A DNA stretch of 64,000 nucleotides from Begonia masoniana (GCA_022432975.1 CM039514.1:5997519-6061518); one strand, 5' to 3'. Positions 48,653 to 61,291 are shown, counted from the first letter of the stretch. Numbers and translations: made by a program. Notes: generated from the sequence alone by a model not told the origin.

Positions 48653-50099
48653 TGTCAGGACCCGACCTGAGCGAATCCCGACAATTTGAATTCTCGAGAT
48701 GGGAGTGCGACCTCAAATGGCGTACTCAAAATGCACATTCCTTAATTGGGAACTTCTAAACGACATATACATCAAACATTGCCTACGTGACATTCTGAAT
48801 TATGTTATCTCCAATAACATCCAAGATTTAAAAGCTCTCTTTTTTCATTCAAACTCTAAATACAGTCTTATAACATTCAAATTGATATGTTAAAAATGTA
48901 ATTCACTCTAATCGACGCATATGACCATCACACAATCCTACAAGTTTCTGGACTTTCACCGGTAAGGCTGTAGAACCCTACACGTTGCTGCCTCGTGAGA
49001 TTTTAGGAATTTTCAACCCAATGAGGACATAAAGTTAATCTCTCAATATTTTCATCGTCATATTTATCCCACACGAAGAGGCGAGACCAGACCGATGGTT
49101 TCTTGTGTTACCACGTCATTCCTTCTCTCTCCTTCCTAAATGTATATTTTAAAAATATTTATAAAGCAATGCTATGCATGTACAAAATACGCACTCACCC
49201 ATGAATTTGATATTTAAAATTCAATATGCTCAATTCAATGCAATTGACATTTAAAATCAATGCCCAATTCAAGGTAAATAAACGTTTTTAAAATTCTTTC
49301 GTTTCAATATTTCTTTAAAAATAAAAAATATACCATTCACTGTTCAATTTTTCGTAAAAACAACATTCGATTCATTTAATCATTAAAAACGACATCAATT
49401 TAGACACTTCAACACATCCATCTCAACCAAATCCACCAAAATATCTAAACCTATCCAGATCCAAGCAGAAATAATATCTATCTCTACCTATCAAGGTAAT
49501 AAAGTCTGATCTAACTATTCTAATCGTTAGAAATATTTACTGTATGTTGGTTCCTCCACTTTTTTCCAAAATCCCACTAAAGTTATCGATTTTTACGTCA
49601 AAACGTTCATCTCAACGAGCTGACCAATTTATCCTAAAGGGCGGATCGACAAAACTCACTTTTTCTTTTCCCTTTTTCTTTTTCTCCCTCGCGGATTTCT
49701 TTATCCAATAAAAGACCAAATTGCCCTCTCATCATTAATTATTTACCACTTAACTAATTTTAATTAATCCTTAATCACCGTTAACTTTAATCTCATCCTA
49801 ATTAGATTAATTTTAGTCTAATTTATTTTAATTAATAAAAATTATTAATATAATATATATATATATATTTTAAACGTTAAACTTTCACCTCTAAACGTAT
49901 TCTTTATTCAACTCATCATCACATAACATTTATATATATATATTCACAATTACATATTGTTCAAGTATATAAACATTCACTCTTACATCATTGATCGAAA
50001 AAAATGTAATTAAAAATTCAACTCGATACAGTAATAAAGGTTCGAACCATTACATTTTCCACCCGTTAAGAAAATTTCGTCCCGAAATTTCTTTCTAAC

Positions 50100-50760
50100 C
50101 CAGTTCTCAAAATAAAATTTGAGAATACTTTTCTCAAATCTCATTTTCTACTTCACATTCATCTTCATTCGCCTCAAGTGCTTTCTCGATAAGCAAAGCT
50201 CTCTTAACCATATCCGAATACGATTCGAGTTTTAAAGTTATGAGTCTGTTAAAAATACCTCATCTAAGACCTTGCTCAAATCTTTGAGCTTTAGCAGCTT
50301 CATTAGGAATGAACTGCCCTCAATATTTTGACAAATCCTCAAATTTGGTTTAATAATCTAAAACATTCATATCTTTTTAGGTCAACTCTGAGAATTCTTT
50401 AGGTTTGACTTGTCAAACATATTTAGGAAAGAATTTCTCCAAAAATACGTTCTCAAACTGTTCCCAACTACACTGGTCACCTAGGGATACCTTAGTCTGA
50501 TCTGACCACTCACCCGTCTTTTCATCTAATTGATTTATGATGAACTTAACCTTGAACTCATTCAGAACTCCCACTATTTTGAACTTCTTCTTAATTTGCC
50601 TCAACCATGTCTGGATTACTCTTTTCCGTGAAATATTGGAGGTTTAGCCTTCTGAAACCTGTTTAACAACTTCATCTCAATCGAGTCCATATTCTCAACT
50701 CTTTCATTGCTCTGTTGAGCAACATTCCTAGTCACGATATCCGTTAGAGCTATTATAGCT
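50100..50760 (-). pseudogene. Degenerate Ty3-like gag of the nested element
   Basis: Read on the minus strand: MDSIEMKLLNRFQKAKPP (around 50640-50690), then FKVKFIINQLDEKTGEW, WEQFENVFLEKFFP and, after stops, KFEDLSKY and EAAKAQRFEQGLR. These match the retrotransposon gag core, with several stop codons. The gag start lies beyond the Cassandra insertion at 51858-51917 (MDIEGSTSGNENRDDEIAEM). The gag runs straight to the purine tract and LTR, with no pol between. Confidence 0.8.
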
Positions 50761-50765
50761 CTCCG

Positions 50766-51852
50766 TGTGACGACCTGAAATAAGAGGTCGGTGCAATCCC
50801 ACATCGCTTGTGTGATGACCCGGATGTGTACGTATGGTACGATGGCTGCACGAACCGGAACCCGGATGGCGGTACGTCCGCGCGGGCAAGCCGGAAGGTG
50901 ACAGGTCGTAAAGAGGGGGTCGTCACAATCCCACATCGCTTGGGGAAGTATATGGAAATGAAACATATGTAAAGAGACCCTCTCAAGATAGTAAGACGCG
51001 TTTTGGAGCACGATTGGCAACGGATCCCATAAGAACTCCGAAGTTAAAAGTGCTTCGGCGAGAGCAATTCCAGGTTGGGTGACCTTCCGGGAAGTTCTCG
51101 CCAAACAAAGCCGTGAGGGGAGGATATTGGGCTGCGGCCTGATCCCCAGAGCGGACAATATCTTGCGATGAGGGGTCGTTACAGCTTGGAGAGAAGATAG
51201 AAATGAAACATATGTAAAGGAACCTTCCCAAAATAGTAAGACGTGTTTTGGAGCACAATTGGCATCGGATCCCATAAGAACTCTGAAGTTAAGAGTGCTC
51301 CGGTGAGAGCAGTACCAAGTTGAGTGACCGCTTGGAAAGTCCTTGCAAAATAAAATTTGTGAGGGCTGTATGGGCAACTCAAAGCGGACAATATCTTATT
51401 AGGATGAAGTTGTTAGTTACAAATGGTATCAGAGCTTGTACCTAACCTGAGATGTGCCCCGAAAGGGGACTATCAATCTATTGTGAAGGCCGAGAGAGGC
51501 TTATCATACGTCATCGCTTGGGGGGAAATAGACGTGGCCAACGAAGACGTTGGGCCCCAAAAGGAATGGTGATTGTGGCGACCCAAAATAAGGGGTCGGG
51601 CACAATCTCACATCGTTTGGAAAGAAGATGGAAATGAAACATATGTAAAGGAACCCTCCCAAGATAGAAAGATGTGTTTTGGAGAACAATCGGCATCGGA
51701 TCCCATAAGAACTCCATAGTTAAGAGTGCTCCGGTGAGAGCAGTACCATGTTGGGTGACCGACTGAGAAGTTTTCGCCAAAACAAATCCGTGAGGGTTGT
51801 ATGGGGGACCCAAAGCGGACAATATCTTACTTGGATGAAGGGATTCGTTACA
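50766..51852 (+). mobile_element. Cassandra retrotransposon with doubled 5' LTR
   Basis: Flanked by CTCCG (50761-50765, 51853-51857). It has three LTR copies with the 5S-like segment (ATCCCATAAGAACTCC then AGTTAA): 50766-51183, a left-truncated one at 51184-51421, and 51574-51852. The primer-binding site TGGTATCAGAGC lies at 51424-51435. A short non-coding interior follows, with a purine-rich CCCCAAAAGGAATGG before the last LTR. It inserted in the gag of the surrounding element. The 5S-like portion holds an RNA polymerase III promoter in known Cassandra elements but is not a real 5S rRNA gene. Confidence 0.9.
50811..50931. mobile_element. Short GC-rich insert inside the Cassandra LTR
   Basis: A segment of about 120 bp starts TGTGATGACC and ends GGTCGTCACA, which are inverted repeats of each other and resemble the ends of the LTR itself. 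CAATCCCACATCGCTTG stands on both sides. It is GC-rich (for example GGTACGTCCGCGCGGGCAAG) unlike its surroundings. It may be a duplicated LTR terminus with foreign filler rather than a transposon. Confidence 0.45.
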
Positions 51853-52158
51853 CTCCGCATCTCCGCAATCTCATCATCACGATTCTCATTCCCACTTGTA
51901 GATCCTTCTATGTCCATTTACAAATAAATCACATATTAATAAGATAAACGTTCACCACCAAGACAATACAAGAGATATTCTAAACATAGTTACTAACTCC
52001 CCCAATAAGTTAGAACTATGATGTATAGTTATGATACCATACTGTCAGGACCCGAGCAGAGTGGATCCTGACGCTTTGGATTCCCGAGGTGGGAATGCGA
52101 CCTCGAACGACGTACTCAAAATGCACATTTCCTAATTAGGAACTTCTAAACGACATAT

Positions 52159-53685
52159 TGATAAGTGTGTATTTTACACACTTATTTATACTTTTTACAC
52201 TTGAGTAGTTAAGTTTTTCTCAAGTATACGAAGGAATTTGATGTATTTTGTAAGTGTGCAGACAAATCATCTAAAACAGGCTAGAAGAAAGAAAAGAGAA
52301 GCTGGGGAAGAAAAGAAAGAAGTGAAAATAGATAAAAAGAAAAGCAGAGAACACAAACGGCAGAAAAACAATGAAAAGTTGGCGAAAATATACAGAGAAG
52401 GTGCCAATCGATCGCTCCTTCCTGCGATCGATCGGCTGAAACGAGTAAAAATCAAAACAAGAGAAGAGGCGATCGATCGCCACAATATCCAGCGATTGAT
52501 CGGCTGAAGACAATACAAATTATAAGGGGTGCAAATTTGGAAAGTTGACTATATTAATCAGAACCATTAATCGAAGGAAAGGCTTAATCTCTACCATTGA
52601 TCGAGTAAAAAGAAAAGATTAAAAAACCTAAAGAAGCAGAGCCTTGAGGCATTCAGCAGTCGGAGATTTTGGCAGGAAGCATTCAGCGAAGTTGGCAAAT
52701 CTGAAGGAAAGAGGATTTGGCGATTCTGTCGAGCAGAGTATTCTGTGATTTTGAGAGCGCGGCAGAGAAGGATTCTGATTCAGCGGATTCAGCGATTGAG
52801 GGCATTTTCTGGAGGCGATTTTCGCAACGCAGCATAGATCACGATTCGGCTAGCCTTGACAGAGAAGCATTAGGCGATTTTCACAGAAGCAGAAGGGGCG
52901 ATCAGGCTATTTTCATAATATATTTCTCTCTTTTATTGCTACTATTTAATTATGCAATACTTTATTGTTATTTATTTTCATTTTAGCATGAACTAACTTT
53001 TTATTCTAGGGCTACGATGTAGCCAGACGATGATTATTTTATGTTCTTCGTTTAATTATATTTTATGAATATTTCTTCCAATATTGTTGGCACATTTAAT
53101 TTCTGTTCTTAAAGCCTGTAATTTTCTGGCCAATCTTTACTTGATGTTTGGGATGTTTTGAGACCGAGAGGTGATAAATATCCGAGCACTGAAATTAATG
53201 TCATGAATATACGTAGGCTAGAGATAGTTATGGTATTGATGTGATCACTATGATTTCTTGATTGAATTGTATTTGATTAATGTAGGATTTAAGACTGAGA
53301 AGTGATAACTCATTAATCAGATAAACTACGCAATGTTCGAGAGAGATTGTAGTAGAATTTAGCGAAATCAATCATCAACATAGGAAGAATATTTATGAAT
53401 ATACTTGCGAAGGACGGAAATAAATATTGTCTTGGTGTAGTACCTAGACTTTTATCAATTTGATTTAATCTTATTTTATCTGTTTTGCTATTTTACATTA
53501 ATTTATTTTAATTATTTTAATTGTTTATTTTAATTCAAATCCTTGAAATCATAAAACGTGTGTTCAATTTAGAATTAAGATTAATTATTTTGATTATTAA
53601 TTACAAGTCCTCGTGGGTTCGACACTCTAGTTATCACTGTATTATTTGTTGCGACTCGTACACTTGCGAACTAATTTCCACAACA
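52159..53685. mobile_element. Solo LTR, 1.5 kb, TSD CATAT
   Basis: Starts TGATAAGTGTGTATTTTACA and ends TTTCCACAACA, with CATAT at 52154-52158 and 53686-53690. The uninterrupted target is seen in the partner LTR near 48763 (ACGACATATACATCAAAC). The right end carries GTGGGTTCGACACTCT and CGACTCGTACACTTGCG, a common LTR-end style in plant elements. No coding sequence. Confidence 0.88.
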
Positions 53686-54394
53686 CATATACATCAAACA
53701 TTGCCTACGTGGCATCCTAAATTAGGATATCTCCAATAACATCTAATCAATCATAACACAAAACACATTTCATATATTGAAACGTTTACATTTACACCAT
53801 CATCAAATTTTTTATATCAGTCTATCAGAATACCCAAACGGAAGCGTAAATAAAATATAAATAGACATAAGTAACGACAAGTGACTTTCCACAACCCAAA
53901 CTTATGCCTCATTGCACATTTTACATTGCTTTGGTTTCTTCGTCTTGGTGAACGTCATCGCTATCTGAATAATATGAATATCCACATAATGAGTCATTGG
54001 CCCAGCAAATAAATCTAGCGACTAGAATACCTATCCCATAATCTATCCAGGCTCATACGTCATCATCCACCTAACATTTGATTATTTTGAAATCAACTTA
54101 AATCAAATATATTTTTGATTTGAAATTCATATCATTTATATAAAATGCATGTAAGTTCAAAATTTGAACAATTTAAAAATCCCTCAACCAAGTTTCAACC
54201 GAATTTCAATATTTAATTACATCTAATGCAATTTAAAATAAAATACAAGATTTAAAACCCTATTTTTCATTCAAATTCTAAATACAACCTTTTAACATTC
54301 AAAGCGATATGTTAAAAATGCAATGCACTCTAATCGACACATATGACTATCACACCACCTTACAAGTTCCTGGACTCTCACCGGTAAGGCTGTA

Positions 54395-56881
54395 TGTGAC
54401 AACCCGAATTCCAGAACCCTAATCGGAGTCTGAGAACCAAGCCGTCACTCCGGGACAGATATCAGAAAACGGTGACTATTTTTTTTTTTAACGTTTGTAC
54501 CTTTAAAACCTTAACAGGGAGTATAAACTTTCTCTGGGAGTGAAGGCTGGAAGACATATATATATTTTTTTTAAACAAACGGAACAGACGAGACTTTTAA
54601 AACATACCCTTAAAAGTTTTATAGAGAAGGAAAACATTTCGGGATTTGAAATCAAAACAGAGAAAAAGAAACAGTTAAAAACTAGACTACAGAATGAATG
54701 GCAGAAGGAGAGCAGGAAGACTGGAAGCAAGGAGAAATGAAACAGTGCAATCGGTGGATGAAATTTTAAAGAGAAACAAGCAACGGTGGATGTAGGCAAA
54801 AATGAACAGTGACCGGTGGATGTAGGCAAAAATGAACAGTGACCGTGGATGTAGGCAAAAATGAACAGTAACCGGTGGATGTAGGCAAAAATGAACAGTA
54901 ACCGGTGGATGTAGGCAAAAATGAACAGTGACGATCGGTGGATATAGGCAAAAATGAACAGTGACCGGTGGATGTAGGCAAAAATGAACAGTAACCGGTG
55001 GATGTAGGCAAAAATGAACAGTAACCGGTGGATGAAATTTTAAAGTAGTGGAGAATGCAATCGGAAGACATAGTTTTAAAAGCAGAATTTGACAACTTTT
55101 AACAAGAAGACAAACAAACAGAGAGCATAAAAACATAAACGTTTCAAACCTTCAAAACCGATTCAAAATATGATTTTTCAAACATAACAGTAAACCACGG
55201 CAGAAACTTAAGAAAATCAAGTTGCATGGATAGCTCTAAAACCAGAAACCATCCATGCACATGCCAACAGAAAATATTCCAAACAATTCCAGAATACTTT
55301 AGAATGTAATTCAACTGTCAAATACAGCGGTTTTTTTTTAAACAGCAATACCGAACTGAACATACAGAACTGAACCTACATTCCAAATATTTTTAAAACT
55401 ATTTCAGAATACACCAATACAGGGTTTGTGCATTATTTTAAAATTTCAGAAGTTAAGCAGAACTTGACCTACATTTCCAGAATTCCTAACGGAGTTTTTA
55501 AAATCAAAACACCAGAATCTAAGTAGAATTCACAGACATAATTTTCACTTTCAAAAACTTAAACCTCTGAACAGAAACATGTCTGGCTGCAGCAACCACC
55601 CCGAGAGCTCGAACCACCAACCACCTAATGATCAGACTGAGGCACAAAGTCCTCATTTTTGGGTTCAGTACCTACATCAGAGAGTTCACCTATGAGTCTA
55701 AAACTCAGTAAGGACATAATACAGATGCGGTGATGCAAAATGCTATGCATGCAGTTTTCAGAATACAGTGATAGAACAGAACTTTACGTTTCAGTGGCAG
55801 AGGGGTATAAGTGGGGCTTATAGGGGAACTGGCAACAGAAGGTGCACTATCAGGCACAGCAGTTTTCAGAATCCCAGGGAGGGATAAAACCAGAGGGTCC
55901 TTGCTAGGGACAAATTTTCAAATTCTCAGGGAGGGATAAAACCAGAGGGCCAGTCCCCGTCCCACACCTAACCAGTACATTTCAGTCAGATTTTATCTTG
56001 TTTAGTTTCAAACAGTGTACAGAAATCGGTTTTGCATGAACTTTCAGTGAAAACGTGTATGCATGAACTTTCACAGTGCATAACTTGAAACAGCAGTTAA
56101 CAGAATAATACAACAGAATCTAGAGAGAAAACAAATAACTCAGAACTTAACTCTAACTTTCTACCCGAAAACACCCGACAGAAGAAATTCCTAGTACCTC
56201 CGTGATGTAGGGCCTTAAGGGCCAACCTACGGATATGAACTTACCTGTTTGCTGCAGAGTTGATAATCTGATCGTCTCGGTAATGCACGAACCTGTACAT
56301 GCTCATTCAGAAAATAAACAAGCTGCAAATTTTAACTACATACACTCCTGACTCCATTCAGACTTTTAGAAAACAATCCAACATGTTTTCATCCAAGAAC
56401 AGTGAGTTCTCTCCGAAATGTCTTAACCCTAAACTTCAACAAAACTCACATTTTAACTTGTCCAACTTCATTAGCATAAGTAGATGTTTACCTTTGCTGA
56501 AGGAAATAGAAGAAAAGAGGAGAGATGAAGTCTTTTAGAAAGGTTTGAATCGCCAGAAAGAGAGGAAACATAGAAGGAAATGGAAAGAGCAGAGAAGAGA
56601 AAGTGAGGGTTTCACGTAGGATGGGAGAGAAAAGAGTATGGCTTCTTCAACAAGTTGCTAGGTGTCAATAGCTCATTAATTCCTTCCCACCAACCTTAAT
56701 TCCTTCCCAATTTACCCTCCCATTGGTTCATGACTAAATTTGTTAAATAAATTCTTCAACCTGGTTTCTCCGTTAAACTCTCCGACAATTCATTAAAACA
56801 TACATCAAATTTTAAATAAAAATTCATCCCGCTAAATAATCCGGGGAAATAATTACAAGGGAAAAAATGCCGGGTGTTACA
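54395..56881. mobile_element. Solo LTR, 2.5 kb, TSD CTGTA
   Basis: Starts TGTGACAACCCGAATTCC and ends CCGGGTGTTACA, with CTGTA at 54390-54394 and 56882-56886. The empty site is visible in the partner LTR near 48964 (GTAAGGCTGTAGAACCC). It contains a 30-bp minisatellite and a doubled AGGGAGGGATAAAACCAGAG (about 55875-55950). No coding sequence recognised. Confidence 0.88.
54783..55025. repeat. 30-bp minisatellite, 8 copies
   Basis: The unit GGTGGATGTAGGCAAAAATG plus AACAGTGACC repeats eight times with small changes (GTAACC for GTGACC, one ATATAGG). A related GGTGGATGAAATTTTAAAG stands on both sides (about 54754 and 55028). It produces an open frame on the minus strand that repeats VTVHFCLHPP, a by-product of the 30-bp period. 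Confidence 0.95.
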
Positions 56882-58097
56882 CTGTAGGACCCTACACTTT
56901 GCTGCCTCGCTAGGTTTTAAGGACTTTCAAACCCAGGAGGACATAAAGTTAATCTTACAATATTTCCATAGTCATATTTATCACACACGAAGAGGCGAGA
57001 CCAGACCAATGGTTTCTTGTGTTACCACGTCATTCCTTCTCCCTCCTTCCTAAATGCATACTTTAAAAATATTTATAAAGCAATGTTATGCATGTACAAA
57101 ACACGCACTCAACCATGAATTTGATATTTAAAATTCAATATGCTCAATTCAATGCAATTGACATTTAAAATCAAGGCTCAATTCAACGTAAATAAACGTT
57201 TTCAAAATTCTTTCGTTTCAATATTTCTTTAAAAATAAAAAATATACCATTCACTGTTCAATTTTTTGTAAAAACAACATTCAATTCATTTAATCATTAA
57301 AAACGACATCAAGTTAGACACTTCAACATATCTATCTCAACCAAATCCACCAAAATATCTAAACCTATCCAGATTCAAGTGGAAATAAAATTTATCTCCA
57401 CCTATCAAGGTAATAAAGTCTGATCTAACTATTCTAATCGTTAGAAATATTTACTATATGTCGGTTCCTCCATTTTTTCCTGAAATTTCTATTGAAATTA
57501 TCGATTTCTATGTCAAAACGTTCCTCTCAACGAGCTGAACAATTTATCCTAAAATACGGATCGACGAAACTCACTTTTTCCTTTCCATTTTCCCTATTCT
57601 CCCTCGTGGGTTTCTCTCGTTTTCTCCTCTTTCTCTCCCCTATTTTTCACGATAAAAAAAGCTCATCAGATGAATGCCACTTTTCCTCCTTTTAGCATAG
57701 TGTTTAATGGTTTAAATTACCATTAAACCAAATCTTTATCCAATAAAAGACCAAATTGCCCTCTCATCATTAATTATTTACCACTTAACCAATTTTAATT
57801 AATCCTTAATCACCATTACCTTTTATTTAATACCAATTAGATTAATTTTAATCTAATTTATTTTAATTAATAAAAATTATTAATCTAAAATCATATATAT
57901 ATATATTAAACGTTAAACTTTCACCTTTAAACGTATCATTTATTCAACTTAATCATCACGTAACATTTATATATTTACATTTACAATCACATATTGTTCA
58001 CATATATAAACATTCACTCTTACATCATTGACCGAAAAAAAATGTAAATAAAAATTCAAACCGACACAATAATAAAAGTTTGAATCATTATAGCCTT

Positions 58098-59150
58098 GAG
58101 GATATCCTCATTGGATCTCTCCCTTGCTCTCCCAAAAGCGATGATCTTCATCCGGAAACCATCAACCCAGATGGCCTCACTGCTATAACCTATGTTCAGA
58201 AATTTCAGAGTCTCTGCAACACATTGGCTACGATAGGTGAACCAGTCAGCTACAAGGACTAGTTTCTCTATTTTTGGAATGGCTTAGGGGCTGAATATAA
58301 CCCTTTCGTCACCTTCATTTCCACTCGTACTGATTGGCCCTCCATTGAAGAACTCCACAACTTGCTCTTAAGTTATGATTCTCGGCTATAATGCCAGATT
58401 GCCGCTGCTTCACTAAGCTCCCTTCAAGCCAACTACACAAAATCTTTGGTAACAAACCCAAACTTAAATTCCCTTCCCTAGCTCGACCTCACTCTTCCTT
58501 TATACCCAACAGACCATGTGGCTCTCGCCCACCTTTCTCACCTCCTGCTCTACTCCCTACCCCTTCATACTGCCCACCTTTACCCTCTTTTTCCCAAAAC
58601 CGACCACAATTTCGACCTCGATATCAAATTTGCCTTAAACCCGGACATAGCGCCAACATTTTCTACCACTGATCTAACCTCCAATATCAACCCATCTCCA
58701 ACCCACCCCGTCACTTCTCTGCAGTTCTTCCCTCCCCATATAACCAACTAGCCACAACACCGGATCCTTCCTGGTACATGGACTCTGACACATCTCATCA
58801 TTTCACTCCAGATCTGAATATACTTGACTCGGCCACCCCGTACTCAGGTGATGCTCATATCACAGTCGATAATGGTAAGATTTCTACTATCTCTCATATT
58901 AGTCATATAACACTTCCCACTTATTACTCCTCCTTAAATTTACGTAATATTTACCATTCTCCCTCTCTTCAAAAAAATCTTCTCAATGTCTCACAACTGT
59001 GTCTTGATAAACAAAGCTTACGTTGAATTTCACCCTTATTTTTTCATGGCCAAGGACTAGCTCTCTAACAAAATTCTCCCACGGGGAATCCTTAACAACC
59101 ATCTCTATGAAGGGAATGATCGTAAAGATGAATATTACTATTGGTGAAAA
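58098..59150 (+). pseudogene. Ty1/copia gag-protease remnant
   Basis: Continues the gag from 48652 after the GCCTT duplication: EDILIGSLPCSPKSDD, then LTAITYVQKFQSLCNTLA, DWPSIEELHNLLLSYDSRL (UBN2-type gag), and a zinc-knuckle relic (QICLKPGHSANIFYH). The protease region reads WYMDSDTSHHFTPDLN where DSGATHH would be expected, then ITVDNGKISTISHIS and NLLNVSQLC. The pre-integrase region FHPYFFMAKD follows. Stops at KD* and RL* show decay. Sequence similarity ends near 59145, where opposite-strand copia DNA starts. Confidence 0.85.
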
Positions 59151-59165
59151 AGGAGTACAAATACT

Positions 59166-59952
59166 CATGTGAGTAATTATAATAATACCAAAATAATAAT
59201 GACAAGAATAATAATAATAGCTCTAATATGCCCTCTCAAGATGGTGATCCATCAGAGACACCAATATTGGAGCATAAGCTGAGAAGACGAAGACGCGAAA
59301 ACAGTTTCGTGAGTGCATCAACAAGTTGGTCATTCCCTGAGATACAGGCAACACGAAGATGCTGGTGCTGAACCAAGTCACGAACAAAGTGATAATCCAT
59401 AGTAAGGTGCTTCATCCTGGAGTGAAACACTTGATTCGCACAAAGATAGGTTGCACCAAGATTATCAGAGTATAGAACTGGCGGAGTGGAAAGAGAGACA
59501 TCATGTTCCTTGAGCAAAGACTTGACCCACTCCAGTTCTGCAGCGATAGAGGCAATAGCACGATACTCAGCCTCGGTGGAAGAGCGACCAACAGTGCGTT
59601 GTTTCGTGGAGCTCCAAGCAATCAAATTTTTGCCAAGGAATATAACATAGGCACCAGTTGATGTCAGGTCATCTGGATTACCACCCAGTCGGCATCAGAA
59701 TATGCATGAAGAGATGGCAGGGTACGGCCACGGAGATTGATGCCAAGATCTCGTGAACCATTTAAATACCGGAGCAGGCGTTTCACCGCTCCCCAGTGTG
59801 TAGTAGTTGGAGAATGCATAAATTGTGACAACTTATTCACAGCGAAGACGATGTCAGGCAACGTGATGTGAAGGTGTTGTAGCCCACCAACAAACTGACG
59901 ATAGAGAGTAGCATCGGTCGGAGGTGATCCATCATGTACCGATAGGAAGGTG
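59166..59952 (-). pseudogene. Ty1/copia RNase H and end of reverse transcriptase
   Basis: Minus-strand remnant with MPDIVFAVNKLSQFMHSP, WGAVKRLLRYLNGS, SLHAYSDADW and, after a break near 59660, IAWSSTKQRTVGRSSTEAEY, LEWVKSLLKEH, LYSDNLGATYLCANQVFHSR, the copia RNase H signature. The end (CSNIGVSDGSP) is followed by a typical copia 3' tail. Frame breaks are present. It continues past the solo LTR at 61292. Confidence 0.88.
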
Positions 59953-59957
59953 CCAAC

Positions 59958-61286
59958 TGATAACTCTTAAATTATAGTTATTTTATACTTTTTTTAATTG
60001 ATAGAACTTGTATGATTTGAGTGAATGTAAAAAGAAATTAGTGAAATTTATTGAAATTGCTGCAGTATCAAGAGATTAGTTGAATTTAACGTTTTTCATA
60101 CATATTCTCGAAAAAAACAGATTTTTATCACTAATTCAAATTTTGTATGCAGATTTATTAGTAGGAAAATAAAAAAGGAAAGATCGGTGTCTTAATAAAA
60201 AAAACAAATTAAAAGGATGAAGATCATGAAGAGAGAGAAGATAAATCACCAAAGGAGATTATGTTTACCAAAAATAAAGGACGAAATTATGGAAAATGAG
60301 GAGAATTTGGCTAAAGAATCAATCGGAATCAAATGAGAGAGAAAAAAGGCTAAAAACAAGGAAATAGATTTTACACGCACAACAGAAGAGATCTAGGGGA
60401 GAGAGAAGAATAATATACTTGACACGGAGAAGAAAACAAAAAAAAAACGGAGAACCAGACGAAGAGGACTAGAAGAATTTTTTGGAAAAGGAGATTATTA
60501 GTCTGCGGCAGAGACGTTTACCAAACTCTCTTTCTTCTCTTCTACTTTTTATTTTATTTATGAATATTATTATTTTTAGTTTTATTATTATGATTTTAGG
60601 CTAAAGTTTTTATCTTGGTTATGAGAGAAAATACTCATTAGATGTTTTTACTTTGATCTATGAATGTTGCGTATTTTTCACTGAACGATTTCTCATGATT
60701 TTGATTGCATAATTCGAATTGTGTCGATAGACAAATTTGATTTTACATGTTTCTATTGTATCGATAGGTAAATAGGAATTGAAGATATATGAGTAATTAA
60801 ATAAATTAAAATTGTTGCAAAGTAGCTAATATTAATTCATTTGGCGTTAAGAATAGGTTTACATAAAAATTCAGATTAAGTTTTTGTCTTTTTAAAGCTG
60901 AAAAAAAATTATGAAACGAATTTAACTAGGCAATTCGACAGAACCCTAGAAAAATTATTAGTTCTTACTGTTCTGTGATCAATGCTGTAGCATTCTCGTA
61001 GCATCAGTAGTAAAATGTATGTAATGAGAAAATCAACCCTAACCAAGGCTTTTACTATATTTATCTCTCTAATTCATTTCAAATTGAGTCTTTATTAATT
61101 ATGAGTAATTTTATTTTATTATTCATTGTCACTCATCTATTTTCAATATTTTCATTTTCATTTTTATAGAATTTTATAGGAAAAATTACTTTGATTAAAA
61201 ATATCTTCGTGGGATCGACTTTTACTTACTTTATTACTTTGTTAGCGACACATGCACTTGCGTTAGGGTGTAGAAAATCACTAACA
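59958..61286. mobile_element. Solo LTR, 1.3 kb, TSD CCAAC
   Basis: Starts TGATAACTCTTAAATTATAG and ends AAAATCACTAACA, with CCAAC at 59953-59957 and 61287-61291. The right end GTGGGATCGACTTTTAC and CGACACATGCACTTGCG resembles the solo LTR at 52159-53685, so the two are probably related families. No coding sequence. Confidence 0.87.
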
Positions 61287-61291
61287 CCAAC

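Larger units (their letters stand above)
48653..58092 (-). mobile_element. Large LTR retrotransposon nested in the copia gag
   Basis: LTRs read on the plus strand start TGTCAGGACCC and end CATTACA (CATTATA in the second copy). The left LTR is 48653-50054. The right LTR is 52043-58092, enlarged by two younger insertions. A GCCTT duplication flanks the whole (48648-48652, 58093-58097). The complement of an initiator-Met primer-binding site (ATGATACCAT) lies directly left of 52043, so the element runs on the minus strand. The interior holds only gag pieces plus a Cassandra. The left LTR lacks about 500 bp (counterpart about 53745-54248) and about 130 bp (near 57610-57735) that the right LTR has. 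Non-autonomous or internally deleted. Confidence 0.88.

Noticed and set aside
50616..51377. A 253-codon open frame on the minus strand
   Set aside because: Its first 200 codons are the antisense of Cassandra LTRs and only the end is gag of the surrounding element. A chance fusion of two mobile elements, not a gene.
54687..55136. Repetitive 149-codon open frame with VTVHFCLHPP units
   Set aside because: Generated by a 30-bp minisatellite in a solo LTR; the period is a multiple of three, so all units stay open. No sign of a real protein.
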